Shown here: piece by piece, positions 33,918-42,008 of the stretch
Layout of the letters: each line of letters starts with the position of its first letter
How positions within the stretch are numbered: position 1 is the first letter of the stretch
NCBI GenBank assembly: GCA_965229765.1
Contig: CBDDJT010000004.1
Coordinates: forward strand, 806,001-870,000
From: ASV31 sp965229765
GTDB taxonomy: Bacteria > Pseudomonadota > Alphaproteobacteria > Rhodobacterales > Rhodobacteraceae
Direction: 5' to 3'
Length of the DNA stretch: 64,000 bases
Notes under the pieces: model-generated
The model's input: only the letters and a program-made list of their open reading frames with translations
The model's database searches: none
Told to the model about the DNA's origin: nothing
Translations under genes and position numbers: made by a program

Positions 33918-33958
33918 ATCGATTTTCTTACCGACAGATGGATCATTGGCAAGTCCAA
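33918..33958. promoter_or_regulatory. Divergent GntR/GntR control region with repeated motif and inverted repeat
   Basis: ATCGATTTTCTTAC at 33918-33931 recurs nearly unchanged at 34693-34706, before the TRAP operon. A short inverted repeat TTGG-CAAGT-CCAA lies at 33946-33958. The region sits between two divergent FCD regulators. Which protein binds which motif is unknown. Confidence 0.4.
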
Positions 33959-34000
33959 ATGACAAAGTGCTAGTCTGAGTGGGTCAGAACGAGGCATCAC

Positions 34001-34666
34001 ATGGCAGACAAACGTATCGATGGCGGCGTCGCCAATTCGCTTTACGACAGGCTGCGCAAAGACATCGTATTCGGGCGGCTTGCGGCAGGCGCGAAGCTAC
34101 CGCTGGGCGACCTGAAGGAAAACTACGGGGTCTCGGTCTCGACCCTGCGCGAGGCGCTGAACCGGCTTGCCGCCGAGGGCTTTGTGATGACCGAAGGCCA
34201 GCGCGGTTTCTTCGTGGCACCGATGACGCGCGATGGTCTGCGGGACATCGCTGCGCTGCGTGTCCTGATCGAGGTGTATGCCTTCGAAAAGTCCATAGAA
34301 CGGGGCGATACCGACTGGGAGGCAAGCATCGTCGCCGCACATCACAAACTGCACCGCATGGAACAGAGGATGCTCAAGGGCGACGTTTCGGTGCGGGAGA
34401 AGTGGAAACAGCATGACTGGGAATTCCACCAATCCCTGATCGGTGCGTGCGGATCATCAGAGCTTTTGCTGCTGCACCAGACGGTGTTCGACAAGTATCT
34501 GCGCTACCAGATGCGGGTCCTGACATTTCGTGGAGACCTGGCCGCGGCCGAACACAAGGCGTTGCTGGACGCCGCGTTGAACCGCGATACGGCACAGGGT
34601 GCCGCCGTGCTGCGCAGTCATATCGACGGCGGAGTCGAGCACAGCCTGGCAAACTGGGGCACATGA
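34001..34666 (+). CDS. GntR-family regulator, FCD subfamily
   Basis: A 221-residue regulator. The winged helix is at about 12-75 (YDRLRKDIVFGRLAAGAKLPLGDLKENYGVSVSTLREALNRL) and the helical FCD ligand domain follows (LRVLIEVYAFEKSIERGD, HDWEFHQSLIGACGS). GAGG lies just before the ATG. It precedes the TRAP transporter by 143 bp and probably controls it. FCD proteins commonly bind carboxylic acids, which fits a TRAP substrate. Confidence 0.85.
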   Translation: MADKRIDGGVANSLYDRLRKDIVFGRLAAGAKLPLGDLKENYGVSVSTLREALNRLAAEGFVMTEGQRGFFVAPMTRDGLRDIAALRVLIEVYAFEKSIERGDTDWEASIVAAHHKLHRMEQRMLKGDVSVREKWKQHDWEFHQSLIGACGSSELLLLHQTVFDKYLRYQMRVLTFRGDLAAAEHKALLDAALNRDTAQGAAVLRSHIDGGVEHSLANWGT

Positions 34667-34692
34667 GGTGTCAGCCTGCGCCGCAGATTAAA

Positions 34693-34706
34693 ATCGATTA
34701 TCTTGC
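34693..34706. promoter_or_regulatory. Second copy of the ATCGATTWTCTTRC motif
   Basis: ATCGATTATCTTGC matches 12 of 14 bases of the copy at 33918. It lies about 100 bp upstream of the TRAP binding-protein gene, with TTGATCGA following at 34736. It is a candidate shared operator for one of the two GntR regulators. Confidence 0.4.
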
Positions 34707-34809
34707 AGAGACTATGACAAAGCATGAAAAATCCGTTGATCGAAGGATGATCTTGAGTATAACCGATGTGATGCCGCCGGAGGAGACGGCACGTAAGGGA
34801 GAAGTAACC

Positions 34810-35817
34810 ATGTCTATCGCACTTTCCCGCCGCTTTGTGCTGGCGGCCACCGTCGCCGCGGCGACGGCTATCACAGGTCTTCAGGCTGCGGCCCAGGACA
34901 AGGTCGTCCTGCGCCTGTCCACGCCGGCCACCGAAACAGACCAGCGTTCGGTTGCTCTGGCCGAGATCTTCGCGCCCGCCGTCGCCGATTTTGCCGACTA
35001 CCAGCCGCATTATAACGCATCTCTCGTCGCACAGGGCAGCGAGCTGGAAGCGATCGCGACCGGCGACCTGGAGATGTCCATCACGTCGGCCCAGGAACTG
35101 GCCACGTTTTTCCCTGAATTCTCGATCTTCGCCACGGGCTACGTGCATCAGGACGCCGCGCACCAGGTTGCCGTGTTCAACGACCCGCTGATGGATCCGT
35201 TCAAGCAGACCGTCGAGGACGAGCTTGGCGTCAAGCTTCTGTCGGTCATGTACCTCGGCCGCCGCCATGTGAACCTTCGGCAGACAAAGGATGAACTGTC
35301 GGTAATGACCCCGGCCGATCTTGCGGGCGTGAACCTGCGGATGCCCGGCACGGATGCGTGGCAGTTCCTTGGCAGGGCGCTGGGCGCGAACCCGACGCCG
35401 CTTGCCTTCACCGAGGTGTACACCGCCCTGCAAACCGGATCTGTAGACGGACAGGACAACCCGCTGCCGACGGTGGTGGATTCCAAGTTCTACGAGGTCA
35501 CCAATCAGATCGCACTGACCTCGCACCTTGTCGACCTGAACTACATCGCGTTCTCCAAGGCGATCTGGGACAGCATGTCCGCCGATCAGCAGGCCGCGGT
35601 TCAGGCCGCGGCAGATGCCGCAGCCGAAAGCGCACGGCAGGCCCAGCTGAAGAAGGAAGAAGACCTCGTGGCCTTCCTGCGCGAGCAGGGGCTGGAGATC
35701 TACGAACCTGATCTGGCGGCCTTCCGCAACCATGTGCAGCAGCAGTACGTCGGTTCCGAATTCGCCGCGTCCTGGCCGGACGGCGTGCTGGAGCAGATCA
35801 ACGCTCTGGGCAACTAG
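34810..35817 (+). CDS. dctP: TRAP transporter substrate-binding protein, DctP type
   Basis: A 335-residue periplasmic protein with a signal peptide (SRRFVLAATVAAATAITGLQAAAQ, cleavage near AAAQD). DctP marks are LRLSTPATETDQRSVA, the carboxylate-binding Arg in VNLRMPGTDAW, and GQDNPLPTVVDSKFYEV. ATG 34810 has AAGGGAGAAG upstream, so the long open extension to 34447 was rejected. It delivers an organic acid to the DctQM permease that follows. The substrate is unknown. Confidence 0.88.
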   Translation: MSIALSRRFVLAATVAAATAITGLQAAAQDKVVLRLSTPATETDQRSVALAEIFAPAVADFADYQPHYNASLVAQGSELEAIATGDLEMSITSAQELATFFPEFSIFATGYVHQDAAHQVAVFNDPLMDPFKQTVEDELGVKLLSVMYLGRRHVNLRQTKDELSVMTPADLAGVNLRMPGTDAWQFLGRALGANPTPLAFTEVYTALQTGSVDGQDNPLPTVVDSKFYEVTNQIALTSHLVDLNYIAFSKAIWDSMSADQQAAVQAAADAAAESARQAQLKKEEDLVAFLREQGLEIYEPDLAAFRNHVQQQYVGSEFAASWPDGVLEQINALGN

Positions 35818-35844
35818 GCCTGAAACTCTGCCGCGGGGGACATC

Positions 35845-36408
35845 ATGGCACGCATGTTGACATGGTTCACCCGTGGCGCCGAAGCGGTGGCGGCCATCAT
35901 GATGGCCGCCATGTTCGCCACCTTCATCCTTCAGATCATGATCCGCTACACCGCCCGGCTGGAATGGATCGCCGAGCGTTTTCCCTTCCTCGACCCGTCA
36001 CACTTTGGCTGGACGCTGGAATTCTGCCTGGTCCTTTGGGTCTGGCTTGTGTTCTGGGGCAATGCCTTTGTCGTGCGCGAACGTGATCATGTGACCTTCG
36101 ACATTCTTTATCAGACAGTCGGACCAAGACTGCGCGCAGGGTTTGCCATTGTCGCGGCGGTCGCGATCTGCGCCGGGCTTCTCTGGTCGCTTGATGCGAC
36201 ATGGGAAAGATTTCATATCCTGCGCCTGAAGAAGACGGCGACGCTTTCGGCGCTCTTCGGCGACTGGATCCGTATGCGCCACATCTACGCGATCTATGCC
36301 CTGTTCCTCGTGGTTGTTGCGGCCCGCTACGCGTGGCGCGCCGTACACGTCATCCGGCATGGGGCCGATGCCCCGGTACCCCATAGCCAAGGGCGGCTGG
36401 ACGAATGA
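35845..36408 (+). CDS. dctQ: TRAP transporter small permease, DctQ type
   Basis: A 187-residue protein with four hydrophobic segments and the DctQ features MAAMFATFILQIMIRY, FCLVLWVWLVFWGNAFVVRERDHVTFD and LRMRHIYAIYALF-like third and fourth helices. It begins 27 bp after dctP and overlaps dctM by ATGA. Confidence 0.87.
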   Translation: MARMLTWFTRGAEAVAAIMMAAMFATFILQIMIRYTARLEWIAERFPFLDPSHFGWTLEFCLVLWVWLVFWGNAFVVRERDHVTFDILYQTVGPRLRAGFAIVAAVAICAGLLWSLDATWERFHILRLKKTATLSALFGDWIRMRHIYAIYALFLVVVAARYAWRAVHVIRHGADAPVPHSQGRLDE

Positions 36409-37700
36409 GCATCGAGTTCCTTTTGTGCCTCGGCACGCTTTTCCTGCTGGCGGGCATCGGCGCGCCCATCGCCTATGCGATCCTCGTCGCCTCGTTCGTC
36501 TACCTGGCCTTTGCCGGGCAAAGCGTCGGTGTCGCCGGCAAGACGCTGATGGACGGGCTTTACAACAGCTTCATCCTGCTGGCCGTGCCGCTCTTTATCG
36601 TGGCGGCGAACATCATGAACGCGGGTACGATCAGCGACCGGCTCCTGAACTTCTGCGTCGCGCTGGTGGGCCGGTTCCGCGGCGGGCTGGGGCATGTGAA
36701 CGTCGTCGCCTCGCTGATCTTTTCCGGCATGTCCGGGTCCGCCGTCGCCGACGCCGCGGGCATCGGCAAGATCATCATCGGCATGATGACCCGCAGCGGG
36801 CACTATACCCGGGGCTATGCCGCCGCGATCACGGCGGCCTCGGCCACCATCGGGCCGATCATCCCGCCGTCCATTCCAATGGTGCTCTACGCGCTCGTGT
36901 CCAACACCTCGATCGGCTACCTGTTCCTGGGCGGCATCCTGCCGGGCCTTCTGATGGGCGTGGTGCTGATGGGGATGAACACCTGGATCTCGCACCGCCG
37001 CGGCTTTGCCCTGGAAGAGCCGGTGCCGCTGCGCGACCTGCCGCGCCATGTGGGCACCGCCTTTCCGGCACTCCTGATGCCCGCGATCCTGCTCTATGGG
37101 ATCTACGGTGGCGTCACGACCCCGACCGAAGCTGCCGCGGTTGCCGCCGCCTACGCGCTGGTGCTGGCCGCGCTGTTCTACCGCGCTCTCAGCTTTGGCG
37201 CGCTTTACCGGATTCTCGTCGAAAGCGCCCGCTCCTCTGCGGCCGTAGGGATCGTCATTGGCGGGGCACTGATCCTCAACTACGTGGTCGCGTCGGAAAA
37301 CATCCCGACGATCATGGCCCAGGCGCTGGTCGGGCTGGACATCCACCCGTTGGTGTTCCTGCTGTGCGTGAACGTCACTCTTCTGCTTCTTGGCTGCGTT
37401 CTGGACGCCACGACGCTCATCCTTGTCATCATCCCGCTGTTCCTGCCCACCTGCCGCGAACTGGGGATCGACCTTGTGCATTTCGGCGTCGTGGCCATCG
37501 TCAATTGCATGATCGGGCTCATTACGCCGCCCTATGGAATCCTTCTGTTCGTCATCAACGGGGTGACGCGGATCCCGCTGATCGAGATCATCCGTGAAAT
37601 CTGGCCTTTCCTTCTTGTGCTTCTTGCGGCGCTTATGGTGCTGATCCTGGTGCCCGATGTCGTTCTCTTCCTGCCGCGGCAATTCGGATATGCGGGATAG
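36405..37700 (+). CDS. dctM: TRAP transporter large permease, DctM type
   Basis: A 431-residue permease with about 12 helices. Typical strings are GAPIAYAILVASFVYL, FIVAANIMNAGTISDRLLNF, GMSGSAVADAAGIGKI, IGPIIPPSIPMVLYA and TPPYGILLFVINGV. It uses the sodium gradient to import the acid bound by DctP. It is coupled to dctQ by a 4-bp overlap and followed 4 bp later by the AroE-like gene, which makes the latter part of the same operon. Confidence 0.92.
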   Translation: MSIEFLLCLGTLFLLAGIGAPIAYAILVASFVYLAFAGQSVGVAGKTLMDGLYNSFILLAVPLFIVAANIMNAGTISDRLLNFCVALVGRFRGGLGHVNVVASLIFSGMSGSAVADAAGIGKIIIGMMTRSGHYTRGYAAAITAASATIGPIIPPSIPMVLYALVSNTSIGYLFLGGILPGLLMGVVLMGMNTWISHRRGFALEEPVPLRDLPRHVGTAFPALLMPAILLYGIYGGVTTPTEAAAVAAAYALVLAALFYRALSFGALYRILVESARSSAAVGIVIGGALILNYVVASENIPTIMAQALVGLDIHPLVFLLCVNVTLLLLGCVLDATTLILVIIPLFLPTCRELGIDLVHFGVVAIVNCMIGLITPPYGILLFVINGVTRIPLIEIIREIWPFLLVLLAALMVLILVPDVVLFLPRQFGYAG

Positions 37701-37704
37701 ATCC

Positions 37705-38532
37705 ATGCGAAAGCTGTCCCTCGGGCTGATCGGCGACAACATCCGCGCCAGCCGTGCCGGAGAGTTGCATCGCGCCTGTGGGCGGGCTGCTGGGATCGAA
37801 GTGACCTATGACCATTTCATCCCGAACGACCTGGGGCAGGGTTTTGATGCCGTGTTCGATACCTGCGTGGCGCGGCTTCAGGGGTTCAACGTGACGCTTC
37901 CCTACAAGGAACGTGCCGCCAAGCGCGTGCGCATCGATGACCCCGCGGTCCGACGGCTGGGCGCGGTGAACACGGTCCTCGTCGGCCCCGAAGGGCCGGT
38001 CGGGGCCAACACCGATTTCTCCGGATTCGTAACCGCCTTTCGCACGGCGTTCGGTGGCCGGACTCCGGGGCGCGCCGTGATCCTTGGCGCGGGCGGTGTC
38101 GGGCGTGCCATAGCCTTTGGGCTGGTCGATCTCGGCGCCGCCGAAATCGTCGTGGTCGATTCTGACCCGGAGCGCGCCAGTGCGCTTGCCGCAGCGCTGG
38201 GCACCGGTGCCACCACCGGCGATGTGCGCGACGTGACCAGCGCTGACGGCGTGGTGAACGCCACGCCGCTTGGCATGGAGGGCTACGGCGGATGCCCGGT
38301 GCCGGAAAGTGTAGGCTTTCCTTCTGGCGGCTGGGCCTTCGATGCGGTCTACACGCCGGTTGACACTCCGTTCCGCGCCCGTGCCCGGGCTGCCGGCATG
38401 GTGTTCCTGTCAGGCTGGGAGCTTTTCTTTCACCAGGGCCTCGACGCCTTTGCCCTGTTCTCCGGCCAGCCGGTCACCGACCCGGCCACCATCCGGGCCG
38501 CATTGTCGGCCCCGCCCGCCTCGGCGGCCTGA
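37705..38532 (+). CDS. Shikimate-dehydrogenase-like protein of a TRAP operon
   Basis: A 275-residue AroE-family NAD(P)-dependent dehydrogenase. The catalytic Lys68 is in NVTLPYKERAAK and Asp104 in NTDFSGF; the cofactor motif is LGAGGVGRAIAFG. The N-terminal SxSP motif that binds the shikimate carboxylate is replaced by ASRAGELH, and the second serine is lost. Being in a TRAP operon, it is more likely catabolic (quinate-, shikimate- or aminoshikimate-like substrate) than the housekeeping AroE. ATG 37705 was chosen over 37690 and 37657 because it lies past the dctM stop. Confidence 0.8.
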   Translation: MRKLSLGLIGDNIRASRAGELHRACGRAAGIEVTYDHFIPNDLGQGFDAVFDTCVARLQGFNVTLPYKERAAKRVRIDDPAVRRLGAVNTVLVGPEGPVGANTDFSGFVTAFRTAFGGRTPGRAVILGAGGVGRAIAFGLVDLGAAEIVVVDSDPERASALAAALGTGATTGDVRDVTSADGVVNATPLGMEGYGGCPVPESVGFPSGGWAFDAVYTPVDTPFRARARAAGMVFLSGWELFFHQGLDAFALFSGQPVTDPATIRAALSAPPASAA

Positions 38533-38563
38533 GCCGCGCCTTGCCCTTGGCGCCAAGCGCGGC
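38533..38563. repeat. Hairpin after the AroE-like gene
   Basis: GCCGCGCCTTG and CAAGCGCGGC form a 10-bp stem with one bulged base, starting at the base after the stop codon. There is no T tract. It may reduce read-through into the acyl-CoA dehydrogenase gene or protect the upstream mRNA. Confidence 0.4.
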
Positions 38564-38596
38564 CAAGCTGTGCTTCGGGCAAGAGGGGGACAGGCC

Positions 38597-39754
38597 ATGA
38601 TCCGCGATGCAGCTCTTTTGATGGCGCTGGAGGATGGCGTTGCGCGCTTCGTGCGCGACCGGCTGATCCCGCAGGAACGCGCGGTGGACGAGGCCGACGC
38701 ATTGCCCGACGGCATGGTGGACGCGTTCCGCGAACTGGGCCTGTTCGGTCTTTCGATCCCCGAGGATCACGGCGGGCTTGGCCTGACGATGGAAGAAGAG
38801 GTGCGCGTGGCCTTTCAGCTGGGCCGGACCTCTGCCGCGTTTCGGTCCCTGATCGGCACCAACAACGGGATCGGGTCTCAGGCGATCATCATGGACGGGA
38901 CCGATGCGCAAAAGGCGCGCTACCTGCCGCGCCTCGCCAGTGGAGAGATCATCGGCTCCTTCGCGCTGACCGAACCGGGGGCGGGATCCGACGCCGCCAG
39001 CCTGACGACCCGCGCGGTCCGCGACGGCGACCATTACCTGCTCAACGGCACGAAACGCTACATCACCAATGCCCCGCACGCCGGGCTTTTCACCGTCTTC
39101 GCCCGCACCGGATCGCCCGACGACCGCGCGCGCGGCATCTCTGCCTTCCTGGTCGAGGCGCCACGCGACGGGCTGCTCCTTGGCCCGCCGGACAGGAAGA
39201 TGGGCCAGAAGGGAGCGCATGTCTGCGACGTGGTGTTCCAGGACTGCCGCGTGCCCGCCGACGCGCTTCTGGGCGGGGTCGAGGGGCGCGGCTTTGCCTC
39301 TGCGATGAAGGTGCTTGACCGTGGGCGGCTGCACATCTCTGCCGTCTGCGTGGCGCAGGCCGAACGGCTGATAGACGACACGCTGGCCTACGCGATGGAC
39401 AGGCGTCAGTTCGGTGTACCGCTGGCCGACCAGCAACTGGTGCAGGCGATGCTGGCCGAAAGCCGTGCCGAATGCCTCGCCGCGCGCAGCATGGTTCTGG
39501 AAACCGCCCGGGCCAAGGACATCGGCACCGACATCGCCACCGACGCCGCCTGCTGCAAGCTTTTCGCCTCGGAAATGGTGGGCCGGGTGGCGGACCGTGC
39601 GGTGCAGATCCACGGCGGCGCGGGCTACATGGCCGAATACGGGATCGAGCGCTTCTACCGCGACGTGCGGCTCTTCCGAATCTACGAAGGCGCCAGCGAG
39701 ATCCAGAAACTGGTGATCGCACGCGGCATGATCCGGGCGGCCGGTTCGGGCTGA
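38597..39754 (+). CDS. Acyl-CoA dehydrogenase
   Basis: A 385-residue flavoprotein that introduces an alpha-beta double bond into an acyl-CoA and passes electrons to ETF. FAD and substrate motifs are SFALTEPGAGSDAASLTT, YITNAPHAGLFTVFART and GGAGYMAEYGIERFYRDVR. The catalytic base Glu364 is in RIYEGASEIQ. ATG 38597 has GGGGACAGG upstream; the frame open to 38342 belongs to the neighbour's shadow. It lies downstream of the TRAP/AroE-like genes and may handle a CoA ester from the same pathway. The substrate is unknown. Confidence 0.85.
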   Translation: MIRDAALLMALEDGVARFVRDRLIPQERAVDEADALPDGMVDAFRELGLFGLSIPEDHGGLGLTMEEEVRVAFQLGRTSAAFRSLIGTNNGIGSQAIIMDGTDAQKARYLPRLASGEIIGSFALTEPGAGSDAASLTTRAVRDGDHYLLNGTKRYITNAPHAGLFTVFARTGSPDDRARGISAFLVEAPRDGLLLGPPDRKMGQKGAHVCDVVFQDCRVPADALLGGVEGRGFASAMKVLDRGRLHISAVCVAQAERLIDDTLAYAMDRRQFGVPLADQQLVQAMLAESRAECLAARSMVLETARAKDIGTDIATDAACCKLFASEMVGRVADRAVQIHGGAGYMAEYGIERFYRDVRLFRIYEGASEIQKLVIARGMIRAAGSG

Positions 39755-39894
39755 TTGACCCGCCTTCGGGGTCCAAGGCCGCCGGGATTCGGGGCAAAGG
39801 CGGCGGAACTGCCGAAATATCGCGCACCCCCTTGCATCGCTTGCGGCGCGGCACACGCCGCGTTTGCCCAAGGCGCCCGCCTTGTGGACGCTGC

Positions 39895-40010
39895 AAGGTG
39901 CAGGGCACTTAGGGTTCCACCCCGCAACAGGGGGATCGGTCCAAGAAGTGCCGCCGCGCCGGCAAATTCCGGGCGGTACACGGCGGGGGAAAAGCCCGGG
40001 AGGTCACTGC
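39895..40010 (+). promoter_or_regulatory. ykkC-class riboswitch, probably guanidine-I
   Basis: The conserved blocks of the ykkC RNA appear in order and spacing: TTAGGGTTCC (39909-39918), a variable hairpin, GGTCCAAGA (39938-39946), a GC-rich stem, then ACACGG (39978-39983) and GGGGGAAAAGCCCGGGAGG up to 40003. The gene it leads is a guanidine-type importer and guanidine hydrolase operon, which selects the guanidine-I subtype over the ppGpp, PRPP or nucleotide-binding ykkC variants. It lies in the 338-bp gap between the acyl-CoA dehydrogenase and the binding-protein gene. The rest of that gap (39755-39890) shows only a weak GACCC/GGGTC hairpin after the dehydrogenase stop. Confidence 0.88.
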
Positions 40011-40011
40011 G

Positions 40012-40085
40012 CCGGTTCGCCCGTGTCCTCTTCCACGTTCCGCCAGCGGGCCGGTTTCCGACAAAGTGCGGGGCGTGAACCGGAG
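40012..40085 (+). promoter_or_regulatory. Riboswitch expression platform with sequestered ribosome site
   Basis: CCGGTTC at 40012-40018, immediately after the aptamer, is complementary to GAACCGG at 40077-40083. That overlaps the GGAG ribosome site (40082-40085) 7 bp before the start codon. Pairing would hide the site. Ligand-bound aptamer could free it. There is no T tract, so translational control is more likely than termination. Confidence 0.5.
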
Positions 40086-40092
40086 CCGAGAC

Positions 40093-41151
40093 ATGCTGAA
40101 ATCCGTCATCCTGACTGCCGGCGTCGCTGCCGCGACCGCCCTTTCCGCGCTGCCCGCGATTGCGCAGGAGAAAACAGAATTCCGCGTCGCCTGGTCGATC
40201 TATGTCGGCTGGATGCCCTGGGGCTACCTCGAAGACTCGGGCATCATGGACAAATGGGCCGAGAAATACGGCATCGACGTCGAGGTCGTGCAGATCAACG
40301 ACTATATCGAATCGATCAACCAATACACCGCCGGCGCCTTCGACGGCGTGTCGGCCACCAACATGGACACCCTGTCCATTCCCGCGGGCGGCGGCGTCGA
40401 CACCACCGCGCTGATCGTGGGCGACTATTCCAACGGCAACGATGCCGTCATCCTGAAGGGCGAAGGCGGTCTGGCAGACCTTGCCGGCAAGCCCGTGCAC
40501 CTAGTGGAACTGTCGGTGTCGCACTACCTGCTTGCCCGCGGCCTCGACAGCGTCGGGCTGTCCGAGGCCGACCTGGGTGGCGTCATCAACACCTCCGACG
40601 CTGATATGATCGCCGCCTACGCCACCAACGATGTGCAGGCCGTCGTCACCTGGAACCCGCTGGTGTCCAGCATCCTGGAGGAACCGGGCGCCAACAAGGT
40701 CTACGATAGCGCCGACATCCCAGGCGAGATCATCGACATCATGTGGGTGAACACCGAGGTGCTGGCATCCAACCCCGATTTCGGCAAGGCCCTGACCGGC
40801 GCCTGGTACGAACTCATGGGCCTGATGGCCGCAGGGGACGAGGCGGCGCTGACCGCAATGGCAGAAGCTTCCGGCACCGATCTTGCAGGCTACAAGGCGC
40901 AGCTTGCCTCGACCGAGATGTTCTATGACCCCGCCGATGCGGTCTCGTTCACCTCGTCGGACGCGCTGAAGGAGACGATGGTGAACGTGGCCGCCTTCCT
41001 CTTCGACAAGGGCATCCTGGGCGAGGGCGCGCCGTCGCCCGATTTCGTGGGCGTCGCCTATCCCGACGGGTCGACCACCGGTGACCCGGCCAATGTGAAG
41101 CTGCGCTACGACACCACCTATATGCAGATGGCCGCCGACGGCGCCCTCTGA
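40093..41151 (+). CDS. Guanidine-operon ABC substrate-binding protein (NitT/TauT type, urea-carboxylase-region family)
   Basis: A 352-residue periplasmic binding protein with a signal peptide ending ALPAIAQ. The fold is NitT/TauT-like: FRVAWSIYVGWMPWGYLEDSGIMDKWAEKYGIDVEVVQ, NDYIESINQYTAGAFDGVSATNMDTL. It has the look of the family linked to urea/guanidine carboxylase operons, and tryptophan-rich strings such as WMPWGY could stack on a flat cation. ATG 40093 has GGAG upstream, inside the riboswitch platform; the start at 40066 is rejected. It probably binds guanidine and hands it to the permease and ATPase that follow. Confidence 0.85.
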   Translation: MLKSVILTAGVAAATALSALPAIAQEKTEFRVAWSIYVGWMPWGYLEDSGIMDKWAEKYGIDVEVVQINDYIESINQYTAGAFDGVSATNMDTLSIPAGGGVDTTALIVGDYSNGNDAVILKGEGGLADLAGKPVHLVELSVSHYLLARGLDSVGLSEADLGGVINTSDADMIAAYATNDVQAVVTWNPLVSSILEEPGANKVYDSADIPGEIIDIMWVNTEVLASNPDFGKALTGAWYELMGLMAAGDEAALTAMAEASGTDLAGYKAQLASTEMFYDPADAVSFTSSDALKETMVNVAAFLFDKGILGEGAPSPDFVGVAYPDGSTTGDPANVKLRYDTTYMQMAADGAL

Positions 41152-41195
41152 CACAAGGACAGGCCCCGGCACCCGCCGGGGCCGAATCCCGCGCC

Positions 41196-42008
41196 ATGCG
41201 TCTCATCAACAGAAAGCCGGGGCGGCCGCTTGCGCTGTTCCTGATGCTTGTCCCCTTCGTGGCGGTGCTGATCGCCTACATGGTCGGGTCCGACATGCGC
41301 CTGTCCGTCAACCCCGCCGACAAGCTGCTGCCCGCGCCGTCCACCATCGCCGACACCGCTGCGCGCCTGTTCACCGAGGGCGACCGGCGCACGGGCCGCG
41401 TCCTTCTGTGGTACGACACCGCCGTCAGCCTGCGGCGGCTGGGCATTGGCGTGGGTATCGCGGCGCTGTCGGGGCTGGTCTTCGGCCTGCTGATCGGGCT
41501 TCTGCCGCATGTGCGCGCGGGACTCGCGGGGTTCGTCGCCGTCCTGTCGATGGTGCCGCCGCTGGCGATCCTGCCGATCCTCTTCATCGTGTTCGGGCTG
41601 GGCGAGACGTCCAAGATCGTTTTGATCGTCATCGGCATCACGCCCTTCTTGATCCGCGACCTGTCGCAGCGGGTCATCGACATTCCCCGCGAGCAGATCG
41701 TCAAGGCCGAGACCCTTGGCGCTTCCTCGCTGGTCATCGCGCTGCGCGTGGCGCTGCCGCAGATCATGCCGTGCCTGATCCAGGCGGTGCGGCTGTCGCT
41801 TGGCCCCGCATGGCTGTTTCTCATCGCGGCAGAGGCGATCGCTTCGGACCTCGGGCTTGGCTACCGCATCTTTCTCGTGCGCCGGTACCTCGCGATGGAC
41901 GTGATCTTGACCTACGTCCTGTGGATCACGCTTCTGGCCTTCCTGATCGACCTTGCGCTGCGCTGGATGTCGCGGCGGCTTTATCCCTGGGCGGGGGCGG
42001 GCCTATGA
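41196..42008 (+). CDS. Guanidine-operon ABC permease
   Basis: A 270-residue permease with six helices (first at about 12-32) and the SsuC/TauC-type layout. The EAA-like loop is VKAETLGASSLVIALRVALPQIMPCLIQAVRL. A periplasmic linker of about 50 residues after the first helix is typical of this group. It starts 44 bp after the binding-protein gene and overlaps the ATPase gene by ATGA. Confidence 0.85.
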   Translation: MRLINRKPGRPLALFLMLVPFVAVLIAYMVGSDMRLSVNPADKLLPAPSTIADTAARLFTEGDRRTGRVLLWYDTAVSLRRLGIGVGIAALSGLVFGLLIGLLPHVRAGLAGFVAVLSMVPPLAILPILFIVFGLGETSKIVLIVIGITPFLIRDLSQRVIDIPREQIVKAETLGASSLVIALRVALPQIMPCLIQAVRLSLGPAWLFLIAAEAIASDLGLGYRIFLVRRYLAMDVILTYVLWITLLAFLIDLALRWMSRRLYPWAGAGL

